Positions 1 to 8,371 of a DNA stretch of 36,635 bases are shown here, one piece after another; the stretch's first letter is position 1, and each line of letters opens with the position of its first letter. The DNA comes from Deltaproteobacteria bacterium (GTDB lineage: Bacteria; Myxococcota_A; Polyangia; Polyangiales; Sandaracinaceae): NCBI GenBank assembly GCA_017303575.1, contig JAFLCL010000059.1, positions 1 to 36,635 on the forward strand, read 5' to 3'. Below the pieces are notes generated by a model. The model did not search any database. It saw only the letters and a list, made by a program, of their open reading frames with translations, and was not told where the DNA came from. Made by a program: the position numbers and the translations under genes.

Positions 1-1560
1 CCCACGCCGGACGCGTTCTTCGCGCCGTCGATGGTGAGGCCGGTCGCGCCGCTCGCGACCGCGCGCGTGACCTCGCGTCGTCCCACGCTCCGCTGGTCCG
101 CGCCCACCGGTGTGACCGGCGAGGTGCAGGCTTGCCGCGACCGCGCGCTCACGATCGACTGCGAGCGCGGGAGCGGAAGCGACGGTACGTGGGCACCCGA
201 CGCCGATCTCGCGCAGGGACGTTGGCACTGGCGCATCGCTGCCACCATCGACGGGACACGTCACGAGTCACGCGTGTGGTCGTTCGTGGTGCCCGCGGTG
301 AGCGCGAGCGTCTCGAGCACGTGGGGTGGCTCGCTCGACTTCGACGGTGATGGCGACGACGAGCTCGTGCTGGGATTGCCGGACTCCGACGCTGTGCACG
401 TGTACGCGTCGGGCGTGTCTGGCCTCGAGACCTCGCCCATCACCACACGTACCGGCGGTCGCTCGTCGCAGTTCGGTCTGCTCGTGGTGCCCGCGGGTGA
501 CGTCAACGGAGATGGCTATGCCGATCTCCTCGTGACCGAGCTGATCGACGGCGCGACGCCGGAGCGAGTCCACGTCTTCCACGGGAGCCCGACGGGCCTC
601 GAGGCGACGCCGGCCCTCTCGCTCGTGGGTCCGGGAGGTCGCGGCGCCAGCTTCGGACGCGCAGTGGCGGGCGCGGGAGATCTCGACGGCGATGGCTACG
701 GCGACGTGATCGTGTCCGAGAGCGGAGGTCGTTCGACGGATCTGCGCGGACGAGTCCATGCCTACCTCGGCGGCGCGACAGGCCTCGCGAGCACTCCCGC
801 TGCGTCGTGGGACGGCACCGTCGCCCGCGAGGGCCTGGGCCGGTGGCTCGGCTCGGGCGACCTGGATGGCGATGGTCTGGGCGACGTGCTCGTCACCAGC
901 GGTGACGTCGACACGGCGGTGCGCGGGAGGCTCTACGTCATCCGCAGCAACACCGCGCTCGCGTCGCGCACGCTGTCTCCGCTCTCCGCGCCTGCCGACA
1001 CGCGGGATGCACAACGCGTCACCACGGCCGACGTGAACGGCGATGGCTACGCCGACGCGATCGCATCGTTCCTCGAGGGCGGCACAGTCGATCGTCGCGT
1101 CTACACGTACCTCGGCAGTGCCACGGGACCGTCCGGCCCGAGCTCGTCGTTCCTGCGTTCCCCCGTCCCGCTCAACAGCGACTTCGGCGTGGCGTTCGTC
1201 GGGATGAGGGACCTCGACGGCGATGGCTTCGACGAGGTGGCCGTCTCTGCGCCGAGGGCGCCCTTCAGGGAGGTGCCGCCCTCGGGCGGGCCGGGGCACG
1301 TCTATCTCTACCGCGGCACGTCGAGCGGCGTGAGCGACCCGGGCCGGGAGCGTGTCGTGGGGCCGGACGGCGATGACACGGGCTTTGGCTATGCGCTCGC
1401 GGGCGGCGGCGATCTCGACGGCGACGGAACGCCCGATCTCGCGATCCACGCGCCGCTCGTCGGCCACCTCCACGTCTCACGAGCGTTCCCGACGCTGGAG
1501 GCGCTCGACACGGAGACGAGCACCGTGCGCGAGCGGACCGTGCTCTCGCTCGCGTACTGA
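1..1560 (+). CDS. FG-GAP repeat (integrin-alpha-like) surface protein, 5'-partial
   Basis: The reading frame is open to the first base of the window (it reads PTPDAFFAPS before the first ATG at 31), so the gene starts upstream and only its 3' part is here. Seven Ca-binding FG-GAP motifs of the D-x-[DN]-G-D-G type are visible (DFDGDGDDE, DVNGDGYAD, DLDGDGYGD, DLDGDGLGD, DVNGDGYAD, DLDGDGFDE, DLDGDGTPD). That is the number expected for one seven-bladed beta-propeller, as in integrin alpha chains. About 90 residues before the propeller look like a linker or small beta domain. The Asp-Ala style upstream sequence suggests a secreted lipoprotein, but its signal lies outside the window. No enzymatic motif is visible; an extracellular adhesion or binding role is inference. 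It is convergent with the gene ending at 1625. Confidence 0.85.
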   Translation, partial: PTPDAFFAPSMVRPVAPLATARVTSRRPTLRWSAPTGVTGEVQACRDRALTIDCERGSGSDGTWAPDADLAQGRWHWRIAATIDGTRHESRVWSFVVPAVSASVSSTWGGSLDFDGDGDDELVLGLPDSDAVHVYASGVSGLETSPITTRTGGRSSQFGLLVVPAGDVNGDGYADLLVTELIDGATPERVHVFHGSPTGLEATPALSLVGPGGRGASFGRAVAGAGDLDGDGYGDVIVSESGGRSTDLRGRVHAYLGGATGLASTPAASWDGTVAREGLGRWLGSGDLDGDGLGDVLVTSGDVDTAVRGRLYVIRSNTALASRTLSPLSAPADTRDAQRVTTADVNGDGYADAIASFLEGGTVDRRVYTYLGSATGPSGPSSSFLRSPVPLNSDFGVAFVGMRDLDGDGFDEVAVSAPRAPFREVPPSGGPGHVYLYRGTSSGVSDPGRERVVGPDGDDTGFGYALAGGGDLDGDGTPDLAIHAPLVGHLHVSRAFPTLEALDTETSTVRERTVLSLAY

Positions 1561-1607
1561 GGCGCTCGCGTACTAGGCGCTCGCGTACTGAGGCGCTCGC
1601 GTATCGA
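1543..1607. repeat. 15-16 bp tandem repeat across a stop codon
   Basis: About four copies of a unit close to GGCGCTCGCGTACTGA run from the last codons of the FG-GAP gene into the spacer. The first copy supplies the natural stop (TGA at 1558-1560). The next copies contain TAG or TGA at the matching place, and the last has decayed to TATCGA. This looks like a recent slippage duplication of the gene's 3' end. Confidence 0.75.
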
Positions 1608-1624
1608 GCCGCAGTGAGTCGCCG

Positions 1625-2353
1625 TCACGAGATCGCGGGCGGCGCCTCGTCGATCGTGAGGCTCACGCCGAACGCGCGGCCGGGGCCTCCGCGTGCGCCG
1701 TCGCGGTGCTGCGACCGGATGACGCGCACGTCGTCGAGCAGCGTGACCTCGAGCGAGGCGTGGAAGTCGGCGAGATCGGGGTACGCGTCGAGCAGCGTGT
1801 GCTCGAGGTGCTGGCCCGTCGCGAAGTGACGCGCCTCGTCCGTGAGCAGCGCGTCGAAGACGGCCTGGGCCGCCGCGTCGGTCGTGGCGCGGCGGTAGGC
1901 GCGCATCATCGCGAGCGACTCGCCCTCGCCGATCACCAGCTCCCGCACGATGATCTCGAGCGCGCGCTCGCGCGGCGGTCGCGGCGCGCCCTTCCAGCCG
2001 AGGTCGTCGAGCTCGATGCGCACGCCCTCGAGCGATCCGAATTCGCCAGCGAAGCGCGCACACAGGCGCGCGTGACGAAGCTCGTCGCCGATCAGCCGGT
2101 GCACGGCCGCGAGGACCTCGAAGGGCGCCTCGATCTCGAGCAGATCACCGAGCAGCGCCGTGAAGCGCGTGGCCGAGCGGTACTCGTCGATCACGCGGAA
2201 CGCCCAGCCCCAGCGCGCGGCCTCGCGATCGGCGTCGCTGCACGCGGCGAGATCGGGGGCGCACGTCGTCAGCGGATCGTCGGACTGCGCCTCGAGCTCG
2301 CGCACGAAGCGATCGAGCGTCGCGACGCGGGGCTTCGCGAGCAGCGGGATCAT
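1625..2353 (-). CDS. Ferritin-like-fold diiron protein
   Basis: This 242-residue, mostly helical protein has the ligand pattern of a ferritin-like four-helix bundle: E57 (DEYRS), E91-x-x-H94 (DELRHAR), E143 or E145 in the third helix, and E173-x-x-H176 (DEARHF). The two ExxH motifs about 80 residues apart are typical of carboxylate-bridged diiron proteins. No signal peptide is seen, so a cytoplasmic place is likely. The ATG at 2353 overlaps the stop of the preceding gene in an ATGA arrangement, which indicates translational coupling. Substrate unknown: it could be an oxidase, oxygenase or iron-binding protein. It is the last gene of a minus-strand run that begins at 5093. Confidence 0.75.
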   Translation of the reverse strand: MIPLLAKPRVATLDRFVRELEAQSDDPLTTCAPDLAACSDADREAARWGWAFRVIDEYRSATRFTALLGDLLEIEAPFEVLAAVHRLIGDELRHARLCARFAGEFGSLEGVRIELDDLGWKGAPRPPRERALEIIVRELVIGEGESLAMMRAYRRATTDAAAQAVFDALLTDEARHFATGQHLEHTLLDAYPDLADFHASLEVTLLDDVRVIRSQHRDGARGGPGRAFGVSLTIDEAPPAIS

Positions 2354-2610
2354 CGGCTCTGGCTGCCTTCGCGCTCACGCTGGCGGTTCGCTTCGTACAC
2401 GCGGCAGCGCTCGTCGGGAAAACAGCCGGCGCGTGAGCCCGGGCGACAGTGCTCGCGCCAGCGCTGCTCCTCGCAGTAGCGGCGCGTCTCTTCGTCGTCC
2501 GCCGGCGGATCGGCGGTCGGCGGGTCGGCCGAGGCAGTGGCGGGCGCGAAGAGGATCGCGGCGAAGACGAGGGCTCGTGCAGGAGAGTGAGAGCGTGCGC
2601 GGGTGGTCAT
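2350..2610 (-). CDS. Small secreted Cys-containing protein, unknown function
   Basis: This 86-residue protein has a clear N-terminal signal peptide (Arg-rich start, hydrophobic ALVFAAILFAPATASA, cleavage probably after ASA). The mature part is short, charged and contains four Cys residues (CEEQRWREHC, GCFPDERC), which could form two disulfides in the periplasm. It overlaps the downstream ferritin-like gene by four bases. I do not recognise a family. The signal peptide and overlap support a real gene. Confidence 0.6.
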   Translation of the reverse strand: MTTRARSHSPARALVFAAILFAPATASADPPTADPPADDEETRRYCEEQRWREHCRPGSRAGCFPDERCRVYEANRQREREGSQSR

Positions 2611-2670
2611 GCGCCCAGGCTACGAGACCGGGCGCGACCGCGACGTAAGGGTTCCGTCAATCGCCTTCGT

Positions 2671-4080
2671 TCACTCGGTGGTGCAGCGGGGGCCGCCACC
2701 GGCGACGGGCGTGCACGTCATCTCGAACGCGTCGCGCTCGACGCCCATGTCGTCGGCGCAGAGGCCGCGGATGCGGTCGGTGCCGTCCACGTCGCGTGTG
2801 ATCTCGAACTGCATCGCCTGGATGAAGTTGTGCGAGGCCACGCGCAGCGCAGCGTCCTCGGGGTGATCGTCGACGTAGTCGTTCAGCGCGTCGGGGCTGA
2901 TGCGGAAGCCGCCGCCGCCCGTGGTCACGTACGCCACGTCGAACGCGTCCGCGCCCTCGCCGTACGGAACTCGGAAGCGCTCGTACGCGTGCATGTGGCC
3001 CGAGAGCACGAGCGGGATGCGGTGCTCGCGCACGATCGGCTCGAGCGTCGCGCGCTGATCGTCGCGGATGCCGTAGTCACCCACCGAATAGAAGGGTCGG
3101 TGCAGGTAGAGCACGGTGAAGCGGTAGCCGGGCTCGGCCTCGACGCGATCGAGCGTCGCCTCGATCCAGTCGTTCTGCGGCGATCCCAGCGCGAGATCGT
3201 GCTCGCTCGACACGGAGAGGAAGTGAACACCACCGCTCTCGTAGTGGTACCAGAACGTCTGATCGTCTTCGTCGCCCGGCGTCGCGAACAGGCGCTCGTA
3301 GATGTCCTCGCGCTCGAAGTCGATCTCCTCTTCGTGGTTGCCGAAGCAGGGAAGGAACGCGTTCGCGCGGAGCAGCGGCTGCATCGCCGAGAACCAGAAC
3401 TGCTGGGTCTCGAAGAGCGTCGAGTAGTACTGGATGTCGCCGACGTGCACCGACATCTCGGTCTCGTCCGCAGGCAGCGCCGCGAGCACACGCAGCGTGC
3501 CCATGAAGAACGGGCTCGTGTCGCCGATCGCATAGAACGTGATCGGCGTCTCGGTGTCGGTCGGCTCGTGCATCGTGCAGAAGCGGCCGCCGGCGTCGGG
3601 GTGGTCGTGGATCGAGTACGTGTAACAAGTCGCGGGCGTGAGCCCCGTGATCTCCACCTCGTCGACGAAGAACGTGCCCGGCACGTCGGGCTGGTCGATC
3701 ATGGCGACGCCGATGCCATGCGAGAGGCGGACCTCGGTCTCGGTGCTCGTGCCGGTGGCGCTCTGCATCACGCCGCTGCCGTCTTCGGGCTGGTAGTCGA
3801 TCGTCGCCGGTGAGAGCGCGGCGCGCGTCTCCCATCGCACGGTCACGCGATCGGTGTGCGGGCGCATGACCCACGGGCCCTTGTACGGATCGTCGGTGAT
3901 CGGTCCGAGCGTCGCGTCGGGGGGCGCGTCGGGACGCGCCAGATAGAACGCGTCGGTGCCTGCGTCGCTGGGCTCCGAGACGGTCGCATCGGGAGGCGCG
4001 GGATCGTCGGGACATCCAGCGAGCGTCGCGCCCAGCGCGAGCGCGCACGCTCCGGCAGGCAGCGCTCGACGCGCGATCAC
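2671..4080 (-). CDS. Purple acid phosphatase-like metallophosphoesterase lipoprotein
   Basis: The 469-residue product begins with a lipoprotein signal (LAGC, Cys 23) and an Asp-Ala-Pro-rich linker. Residues about 60-170 resemble the Fn3-like N-terminal domain of purple acid phosphatases. From residue 180 the calcineurin-like core shows all expected metal-ligand motifs: GDTS (D187), GDIQYY (D215, Y218), GNHE (N248, H249), LHRP (H327) and GHMH (H362, H364). The full set argues for an active dinuclear phosphatase outside the cytoplasm. Its start overlaps the stop of the upstream lipoprotein gene by four bases (ATGA). Substrate is unknown; phosphate scavenging is a reasonable inference. Confidence 0.88.
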   Translation of the reverse strand: MIARRALPAGACALALGATLAGCPDDPAPPDATVSEPSDAGTDAFYLARPDAPPDATLGPITDDPYKGPWVMRPHTDRVTVRWETRAALSPATIDYQPEDGSGVMQSATGTSTETEVRLSHGIGVAMIDQPDVPGTFFVDEVEITGLTPATCYTYSIHDHPDAGGRFCTMHEPTDTETPITFYAIGDTSPFFMGTLRVLAALPADETEMSVHVGDIQYYSTLFETQQFWFSAMQPLLRANAFLPCFGNHEEEIDFEREDIYERLFATPGDEDDQTFWYHYESGGVHFLSVSSEHDLALGSPQNDWIEATLDRVEAEPGYRFTVLYLHRPFYSVGDYGIRDDQRATLEPIVREHRIPLVLSGHMHAYERFRVPYGEGADAFDVAYVTTGGGGFRISPDALNDYVDDHPEDAALRVASHNFIQAMQFEITRDVDGTDRIRGLCADDMGVERDAFEMTCTPVAGGGPRCTTE

Positions 4081-5093
4081 GGGACGACCGTCGCCGACAC
4101 GGCCTCGAGGCGGAAGCCCGCGGAGATCGACTCACACACCGCCGAGTCTTCTGCGCTGGGGTTCAGATCGGAGAACATCGGCAGGAGCGCCATCGCCTCG
4201 TCGCCGAAGCCGTTGGTCGCCGCGAAGTCCACGAGCGCCTGCACCGAGAGACCTCCGCCACCCTCGCCGTCGAAGAGCTCGGTCGCCGAGATGCGCGCGC
4301 TGAGCTGCGAGTCCTCGAGGTCCGCCGTCGCGGTGCCGCCGAGCACGAGCGGGATCGGAATGCGCGGGACCGAGACGATCACGCGGTTGCCCGTCAGCGT
4401 CGCGGTGCCGGTGCCGAGCGTCATCGTGCGACGGAAGCTCTGGCCGGGTGCGATGAGACCGCCCGAGAGCGTGGGCGGCGAGCCGCTCACGGTCGTGCCG
4501 AGGCCGATCGTGACGCTCACGCCATCCGTGTCGTTCACGAAGTCCTCGAGGTCGTCCACGGTGACGAGGAGGAGGAACGTGCCATCGGCGATCGCGGCCT
4601 CGAGGTTGCGGTTGATGTCGACGCCCATCGACGTGAGCGTCGAGAGCAGCGTGTTCGAGAGCTGGTTGTCCACGCCGGGCAGCATCGTGACGCTCGAGAC
4701 GAAGTCGGGACGGCGCTGCTCGCAGGTGCCTGCACCGCGGCCGCGGCCGGAGTCCATGCCGTCGATGTCGATGCCCGCGACCTGACCGCCCTCGACCTCG
4801 TCCGCGGCGACCACGGACACGACGTACGAGTACGTCGGCATCGTGGGCTCGGTGGCGTCGATCGAGACGAACGCATCGGGCGGGAGGCGCACGGCGTCGG
4901 GCGCGGCCGGTGCATCGTTGGGCGCGGGCGCGTCTTCGGCGCTGAAGGCATCGATCGCCACGCCGGTGTCGATCGGCGCGCCGGCGTCCGTGCCGAGCGC
5001 AGCGTCGTCGGTGCCGGAAGGACCGCCGCACGCGCCGAGCGCGAGGAGAGAGACGGCGGCAAGGGAAGAGGTGCTTCGAAGGGCGGTTCGCAT
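4077..5093 (-). CDS. Lipoprotein of unknown function, 338 aa
   Basis: The open frame extends upstream to 5381, but that part lies over the divergent RNase H gene. The ATG at 5093 begins a good lipoprotein signal (hydrophobic SLAAVSLLALGAC, Cys 22), so I use it as the start. A low-complexity Asp/Ala/Pro linker follows (residues about 25-75), then a beta-rich domain of about 260 residues with no recognised motif. The annotation is therefore only a secreted, probably outer-membrane lipoprotein. It is first in the minus-strand run and shares a 62-bp divergent intergenic region with RNase H. Confidence 0.75.
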   Translation of the reverse strand: MRTALRSTSSLAAVSLLALGACGGPSGTDDAALGTDAGAPIDTGVAIDAFSAEDAPAPNDAPAAPDAVRLPPDAFVSIDATEPTMPTYSYVVSVVAADEVEGGQVAGIDIDGMDSGRGRGAGTCEQRRPDFVSSVTMLPGVDNQLSNTLLSTLTSMGVDINRNLEAAIADGTFLLLVTVDDLEDFVNDTDGVSVTIGLGTTVSGSPPTLSGGLIAPGQSFRRTMTLGTGTATLTGNRVIVSVPRIPIPLVLGGTATADLEDSQLSARISATELFDGEGGGGLSVQALVDFAATNGFGDEAMALLPMFSDLNPSAEDSAVCESISAGFRLEAVSATVVP

Positions 5094-5155
5094 GCGCGCG
5101 AAGGTAGCGCGATCGACGGGGCGAAAACCATCGCGCGTCGTGGTATGCGCGGCCG

Positions 5156-5902
5156 ATGCCCTGGATCGTCCGGACGCTTCGAGGTCAGAAGGTGCTCGCG
5201 CGCTGCGAGGACGACGGCACGCTGCGCGTCGAGGACGGTCGCGTGGAGGTCCGCTACAAGCCGAGCGACGGCAAGGCCTACCGCGCGGGCCTGGCGAACC
5301 TGATCCTCGTGCGCGACGCCGAGGTGCTGCCCGACGATCACTGCGCGCCCGCCGGCGAGCCGGGCGGGAAGGGTGATGCATCGAAGGCCGAGGGCGCGAG
5401 CGCGCCGAAGAAGAAGGCGGCGAAGAAGACGGCGAGCGCGGCCGAGCCCGAGCCCGTGGCGGATGGTGCCTCGCTCACCGTCTATGCGGACGGAGCGTGC
5501 AGCGGCAATCCGGGCCCGGCAGGCCTCGGTGTCGTCGTCTATGACCACGACGGCAAGCGCGAGCTCTCCGAGTACCTCGGGCACGCGACCAACAACATCG
5601 CCGAGCTCACGGCGATCCAGCGCGCCGCCGAGCTCCTGGCCGACGAGAGGCGTCCGATCGTGCTCAAGACCGACAGCCAGTACTCGATCGGCGTGCTCAC
5701 CAAGGGATGGAAGGCCAAGGCCAACCCGGATCTGATCGCGAACGTGAAGGCAGCGCTCGCGAAGGTGCCGCACCTCAAGATCAAGTACGTCGAGGGCCAC
5801 GCAGGCCACGCGGGCAACGAGCGCGCGGACGAGCTGGCCCGCGTCGCTGTGTCCTCCCGCAAGAGCTCGGGCTGGATCACGCACAAGAAGCTCGCGATGT
5901 GA
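5156..5902 (+). CDS. rnhA: Ribonuclease HI with N-terminal extension
   Basis: The C-terminal half (residues 105-232) is a canonical RNase HI. The active-site carboxylates are D112 (YADGACSGNPGP), E150 (NNIAELTAI), D173 (KTDSQYSI) and D225 (NERADELA), with H215 in the flexible VEGHAGHAG loop. It hydrolyses the RNA strand of RNA-DNA hybrids in the cytoplasm. About 100 residues precede it: a small beta-rich domain with conserved-looking RGQKVLARC and RYKPSDGKAYRAG stretches, then a Lys/Ala-rich linker (KKKAAKKTA). The extension is not the eukaryotic hybrid-binding domain as far as I can see; a nucleic-acid-binding role for the basic linker is inference. Divergent from the lipoprotein gene starting at 5093. 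Confidence 0.93.
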   Translation: MPWIVRTLRGQKVLARCEDDGTLRVEDGRVEVRYKPSDGKAYRAGLANLILVRDAEVLPDDHCAPAGEPGGKGDASKAEGASAPKKKAAKKTASAAEPEPVADGASLTVYADGACSGNPGPAGLGVVVYDHDGKRELSEYLGHATNNIAELTAIQRAAELLADERRPIVLKTDSQYSIGVLTKGWKAKANPDLIANVKAALAKVPHLKIKYVEGHAGHAGNERADELARVAVSSRKSSGWITHKKLAM

Positions 5903-5967
5903 GGGGCAGCGAGAACGAGGGGGCCTTGCGGCGGGATCTCGAGCTGGCCGGAGGTCCCTCGAACCGC

Positions 5968-6702
5968 TCAGCGGAGCGCGTCGAGGAACGGGCCGAGCGC
6001 GCGCCAGTAGGCAGGATCCATCGCGAGGTCGTTGTGCCCTCGGCCTGCGATCGTCGCGAGCGACTTCCGCGCGTGAGGGATGGACGCGAGCGCACGCTCT
6101 GCTTCTCCATGGACGATCACGGAGTCGTCTTCGCCGTGAAGGAGCAGCGTGGGCGCGGTGACGCGCGCGATCTTCGCGATGGGATCGAGCCGCGCGCGCT
6201 CGCTCACCTCGAGCGTCGTGGGATCGACGCCCCGCCTGCGCGCGAACGCATCGACGCTCGTGAAGCCGCTGTCGACGATCACCGCGCGCACGCACGACGC
6301 CGATGCGACCTCCCACGCGGCCGCGCTCCCGAGCGAGCGACCCATCACGATCACCGTCGAGCCCGCCAGCGCATGCACGTACGCGAGCACGGTCCACGCG
6401 TCGTCGAGCACCGCGCGCATCGTGGGCGTGCCCGTGCTGCGGCCGTACGCGCGGTAGTCGAGCACGCCGAAACGAGCACCACGGGCGAGGAACGAAGGCG
6501 CGGCGCCGTCCCAGTCGCTGACGATCTCGCCGTTGCCATGGAACAGCAGCACGATCGGCCCGCGATCGCCGTGCACGCGCAGGTGGAGCGTCGCGCCCCG
6601 CACGTCGACCATGTGATCACGCGCGCCGGCAGGGCACGCCCGCGCGTCGGCGCGAGGAAAGAACAACGAGCCGACGAGGTCTTCACGATCGAGGAGCGAC
6701 AT
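5968..6702 (-). CDS. Alpha/beta hydrolase
   Basis: With the ATG at 6702 the product is 244 residues. The hydrolase triad is clear: nucleophile S123 in GRSLGS, acid D192 in HGEDDS, and H223 in GRGHND. The oxyanion-hole region reads LLFHGNGE, and LDYRAYGRSTG is typical of the family branch that includes Bem46-like hydrolases. There is no signal peptide, so it is probably cytoplasmic; substrate unknown. An in-frame ATG at 6741 would add 13 residues; neither start has a convincing ribosome-binding site, and I prefer the shorter form because similarity-like sequence begins at MSLLDRE. Confidence 0.85.
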   Translation of the reverse strand: MSLLDREDLVGSLFFPRADARACPAGARDHMVDVRGATLHLRVHGDRGPIVLLFHGNGEIVSDWDGAAPSFLARGARFGVLDYRAYGRSTGTPTMRAVLDDAWTVLAYVHALAGSTVIVMGRSLGSAAAWEVASASCVRAVIVDSGFTSVDAFARRRGVDPTTLEVSERARLDPIAKIARVTAPTLLLHGEDDSVIVHGEAERALASIPHARKSLATIAGRGHNDLAMDPAYWRALGPFLDALR

Positions 6703-6776
6703 GGACAACGCAGCGTCGCAGCCGGTGGACCGCGCGATCAAGCAAGCCGTCCGGGGCTCGTGTTACAAACGCGCGC

Positions 6777-7376
6777 ATGACGAAGCGTCTCGGTTGGATC
6801 GTTGTCGCGTGTGCGCTCGGTGGGCTCTCGGTCGGGGCCGCGGGCTGTGGTGGTGGTGGCTCGCAGCAAGAGACCGGTGGAGGCGAGCAGGCGTCGGGCG
6901 GCGGTGAGGTCGCGGGCGAGAGCGAAGGCTTCGACATGGAAGGCTTCGAGGAGGGCGATCCCGAGGTCAACCACGGCTCGCAGAGCGCGCGTGAGCTCCT
7001 CGGTGTGCACCCGCCGCCGACGCCGTTCGATCAGATGACGCACGACGACCAGGTGTACTGGATGGTCTCGAACGTCCTCCCGATCGCGGCCGAGGACTTC
7101 CGCGGCTACGACGCCGAGCGCTTCGGCACCTCGACGTGCGCGCTCTGCCACGGCGACAACGCCGAAGAGGTCCACTACGAGATGCCGTCGGCGCAGCTGC
7201 CACGCCTGCCCGCGCCAGGCTCGCCGCAGTGGACGCAGATGCAGAGCAGCCCCGCGTACGCGTTCATGAACGACGTCGTCACCCCGACGATGGCCACGCT
7301 GATCGGCGAAGAGCGCTACAGCCAGGAGCACCAGGACGGCTTCGGCTGCTTCGGCTGCCACACGCAGCGCCAGTAG
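6777..7376 (+). CDS. Di-heme c-type cytochrome-like lipoprotein
   Basis: This 199-residue protein has a lipoprotein signal (GAAGC, Cys 24), a Gly/Glu-rich linker to about residue 65, then a compact domain with two heme-c motifs: CALCH at 121-125 and CFGCH at 191-195, almost at the C-terminus. Conserved-looking segments PPTPFDQMTHDDQVYWM and VTPTMATLIG lie before and between them. It is probably a membrane-tethered periplasmic electron carrier or redox sensor; the partner is unknown. The next lipoprotein gene starts 27 bp downstream on the same strand, so the two may be co-transcribed. Lying 1 kb before the iron/heme island, it may use the same heme economy, but that is only positional. Confidence 0.8.
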   Translation: MTKRLGWIVVACALGGLSVGAAGCGGGGSQQETGGGEQASGGGEVAGESEGFDMEGFEEGDPEVNHGSQSARELLGVHPPPTPFDQMTHDDQVYWMVSNVLPIAAEDFRGYDAERFGTSTCALCHGDNAEEVHYEMPSAQLPRLPAPGSPQWTQMQSSPAYAFMNDVVTPTMATLIGEERYSQEHQDGFGCFGCHTQRQ

Positions 7377-7403
7377 GCCGGACCCTTCCGCGGAGCGCGA
7401 TCG

Positions 7404-8201
7404 ATGACGACGCGAGGGCTCGGAGCAGTGGTCCTCGCGGGCGTGATCGTCGCGGGCTGTGGCGGCACCACCGAGTCGCTGCGCGCGAGCGAGACGACCG
7501 ATCGACGCGGCGCGCGTACACCGCGCGCGTACACGTTCGAGCGCGAGCTCGTCCGCCTGCGACGTGACGAGCGCAACGTCACCGTCGTGCGCGGCACGCT
7601 TCGCGTGGACGTGCCCGACGCCGCGGGCCCACACGCGGTCCGCGTCGAGTCGGCTCGGTACACCCAAGGCGACGTGGTCGTGCGCGAGCTCGATCCATCG
7701 CTGGGCGGTGAGCCCGTCGAGCTCGTGCAGGAGATCGACGGGCGCGGCGGCGCGGCCTCGCTCGGCGCAGACGTGGAGATGCTGCTCGGCAGCGAGATCG
7801 TGCAGGTGCTCGAGATCATCCCGATCGGGAGCTGCGGCATCGCACCGTTCGAAGGAGAGAGCACCACGTTCGTGATCGGCTTCGAGGGCGATCAGGGCGT
7901 CCCGCGCGAGTTCCCCGCACGCTGCACGCGCAGCGCGATGGCGGGCGTCGGGCACATGGCTCTTTCGTGCGAGGCCTCGCTCGATCGTCCGCTCGAGGTC
8001 TCGAACGAGGCACGCTCGCAAGGGATCACGGCCTCGCTCGAGGGACGCGCGACGCTCGACGCGACGCTCGACGTCGCGACCGGCCTCTGCACCAGCGCGA
8101 TCCATCACGTCGAGATGAGCGTCGTCGAGCGCATGGGCGCGTACGAAGAGCGCGAGGCGGTCACCCTCGACGTGCGCACGACGCTCGAGGACGACGGCTG
8201 A
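7404..8201 (+). CDS. Lipoprotein of unknown function
   Basis: The 265-residue product starts with a clear lipobox (VIVAGC, Cys 19). The mature protein is beta-rich with many Arg, Glu and Val and four Cys residues in its middle and C-terminal parts. No family motif is recognised. It follows the cytochrome gene by 27 bp on the same strand and may form a two-gene unit with it. A perfect GC palindrome follows at 8237-8252. Confidence 0.7.
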   Translation: MTTRGLGAVVLAGVIVAGCGGTTESLRASETTDRRGARTPRAYTFERELVRLRRDERNVTVVRGTLRVDVPDAAGPHAVRVESARYTQGDVVVRELDPSLGGEPVELVQEIDGRGGAASLGADVEMLLGSEIVQVLEIIPIGSCGIAPFEGESTTFVIGFEGDQGVPREFPARCTRSAMAGVGHMALSCEASLDRPLEVSNEARSQGITASLEGRATLDATLDVATGLCTSAIHHVEMSVVERMGAYEEREAVTLDVRTTLEDDG

Positions 8202-8236
8202 ACGACGAAGACGTCGGGCCGTGCGAGCGATCGAGG

Positions 8237-8252
8237 GGCGAGGCGCCTCGCC
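8237..8252. terminator. GC-rich palindrome after lipoprotein gene
   Basis: GGCGAGGCGCCTCGCC is a perfect 16-base palindrome that can fold to a 6-bp stem with a GCGC loop, 35 bp after the stop at 8201. There is no T-run, so terminator function is only a guess. Confidence 0.3.
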
Positions 8253-8331
8253 GAGGCAGGCGGCGCTGGCGGGCGCGACATGGGCCGACGTCGAGCCGCT
8301 GGTCCTCGACGCTGATCGAGCCTGGGGCTGT

Positions 8332-8346
8332 TGAGAACTGTTCTCG
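8332..8346. promoter_or_regulatory. Fur-box-like palindrome A
   Basis: TGAGAACTGTTCTCG has inner arms GAGAAC and GTTCTC that are exact inverted repeats around one T. This is the 7-1-7 geometry of ferric uptake regulator sites. It lies in the 392-bp gene-free stretch 8202-8593, upstream of the ferredoxin, and resembles three other sites in the same island. Confidence 0.65.
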
Positions 8347-8349
8347 TGC

Positions 8350-8363
8350 TGTGAGTAGTCACA
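8350..8363. promoter_or_regulatory. TGTGA-N4-TCACA inverted repeat between two Fur-like boxes
   Basis: The exact 5-4-5 palindrome TGTGAGTAGTCACA lies between Fur-like boxes A and B. The half-sites are CRP-like, with the 4-bp spacer typical of FNR-type sites. A CRP/FNR-family binding site is possible; one short palindrome is weak evidence. Confidence 0.4.
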
Positions 8364-8371
8364 CTAGCAAT

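Noticed and set aside
2449..3813. 454-codon plus-strand frame
   Set aside because: Antisense to the phosphatase gene; composition is typical of GC-rich shadow frames.
8202..8330. Possible tRNA or structured RNA in the gap before the Fur boxes
   Set aside because: Only one short GC palindrome is present; no cloverleaf arms, TTCGA loop or CCA-type end could be found.
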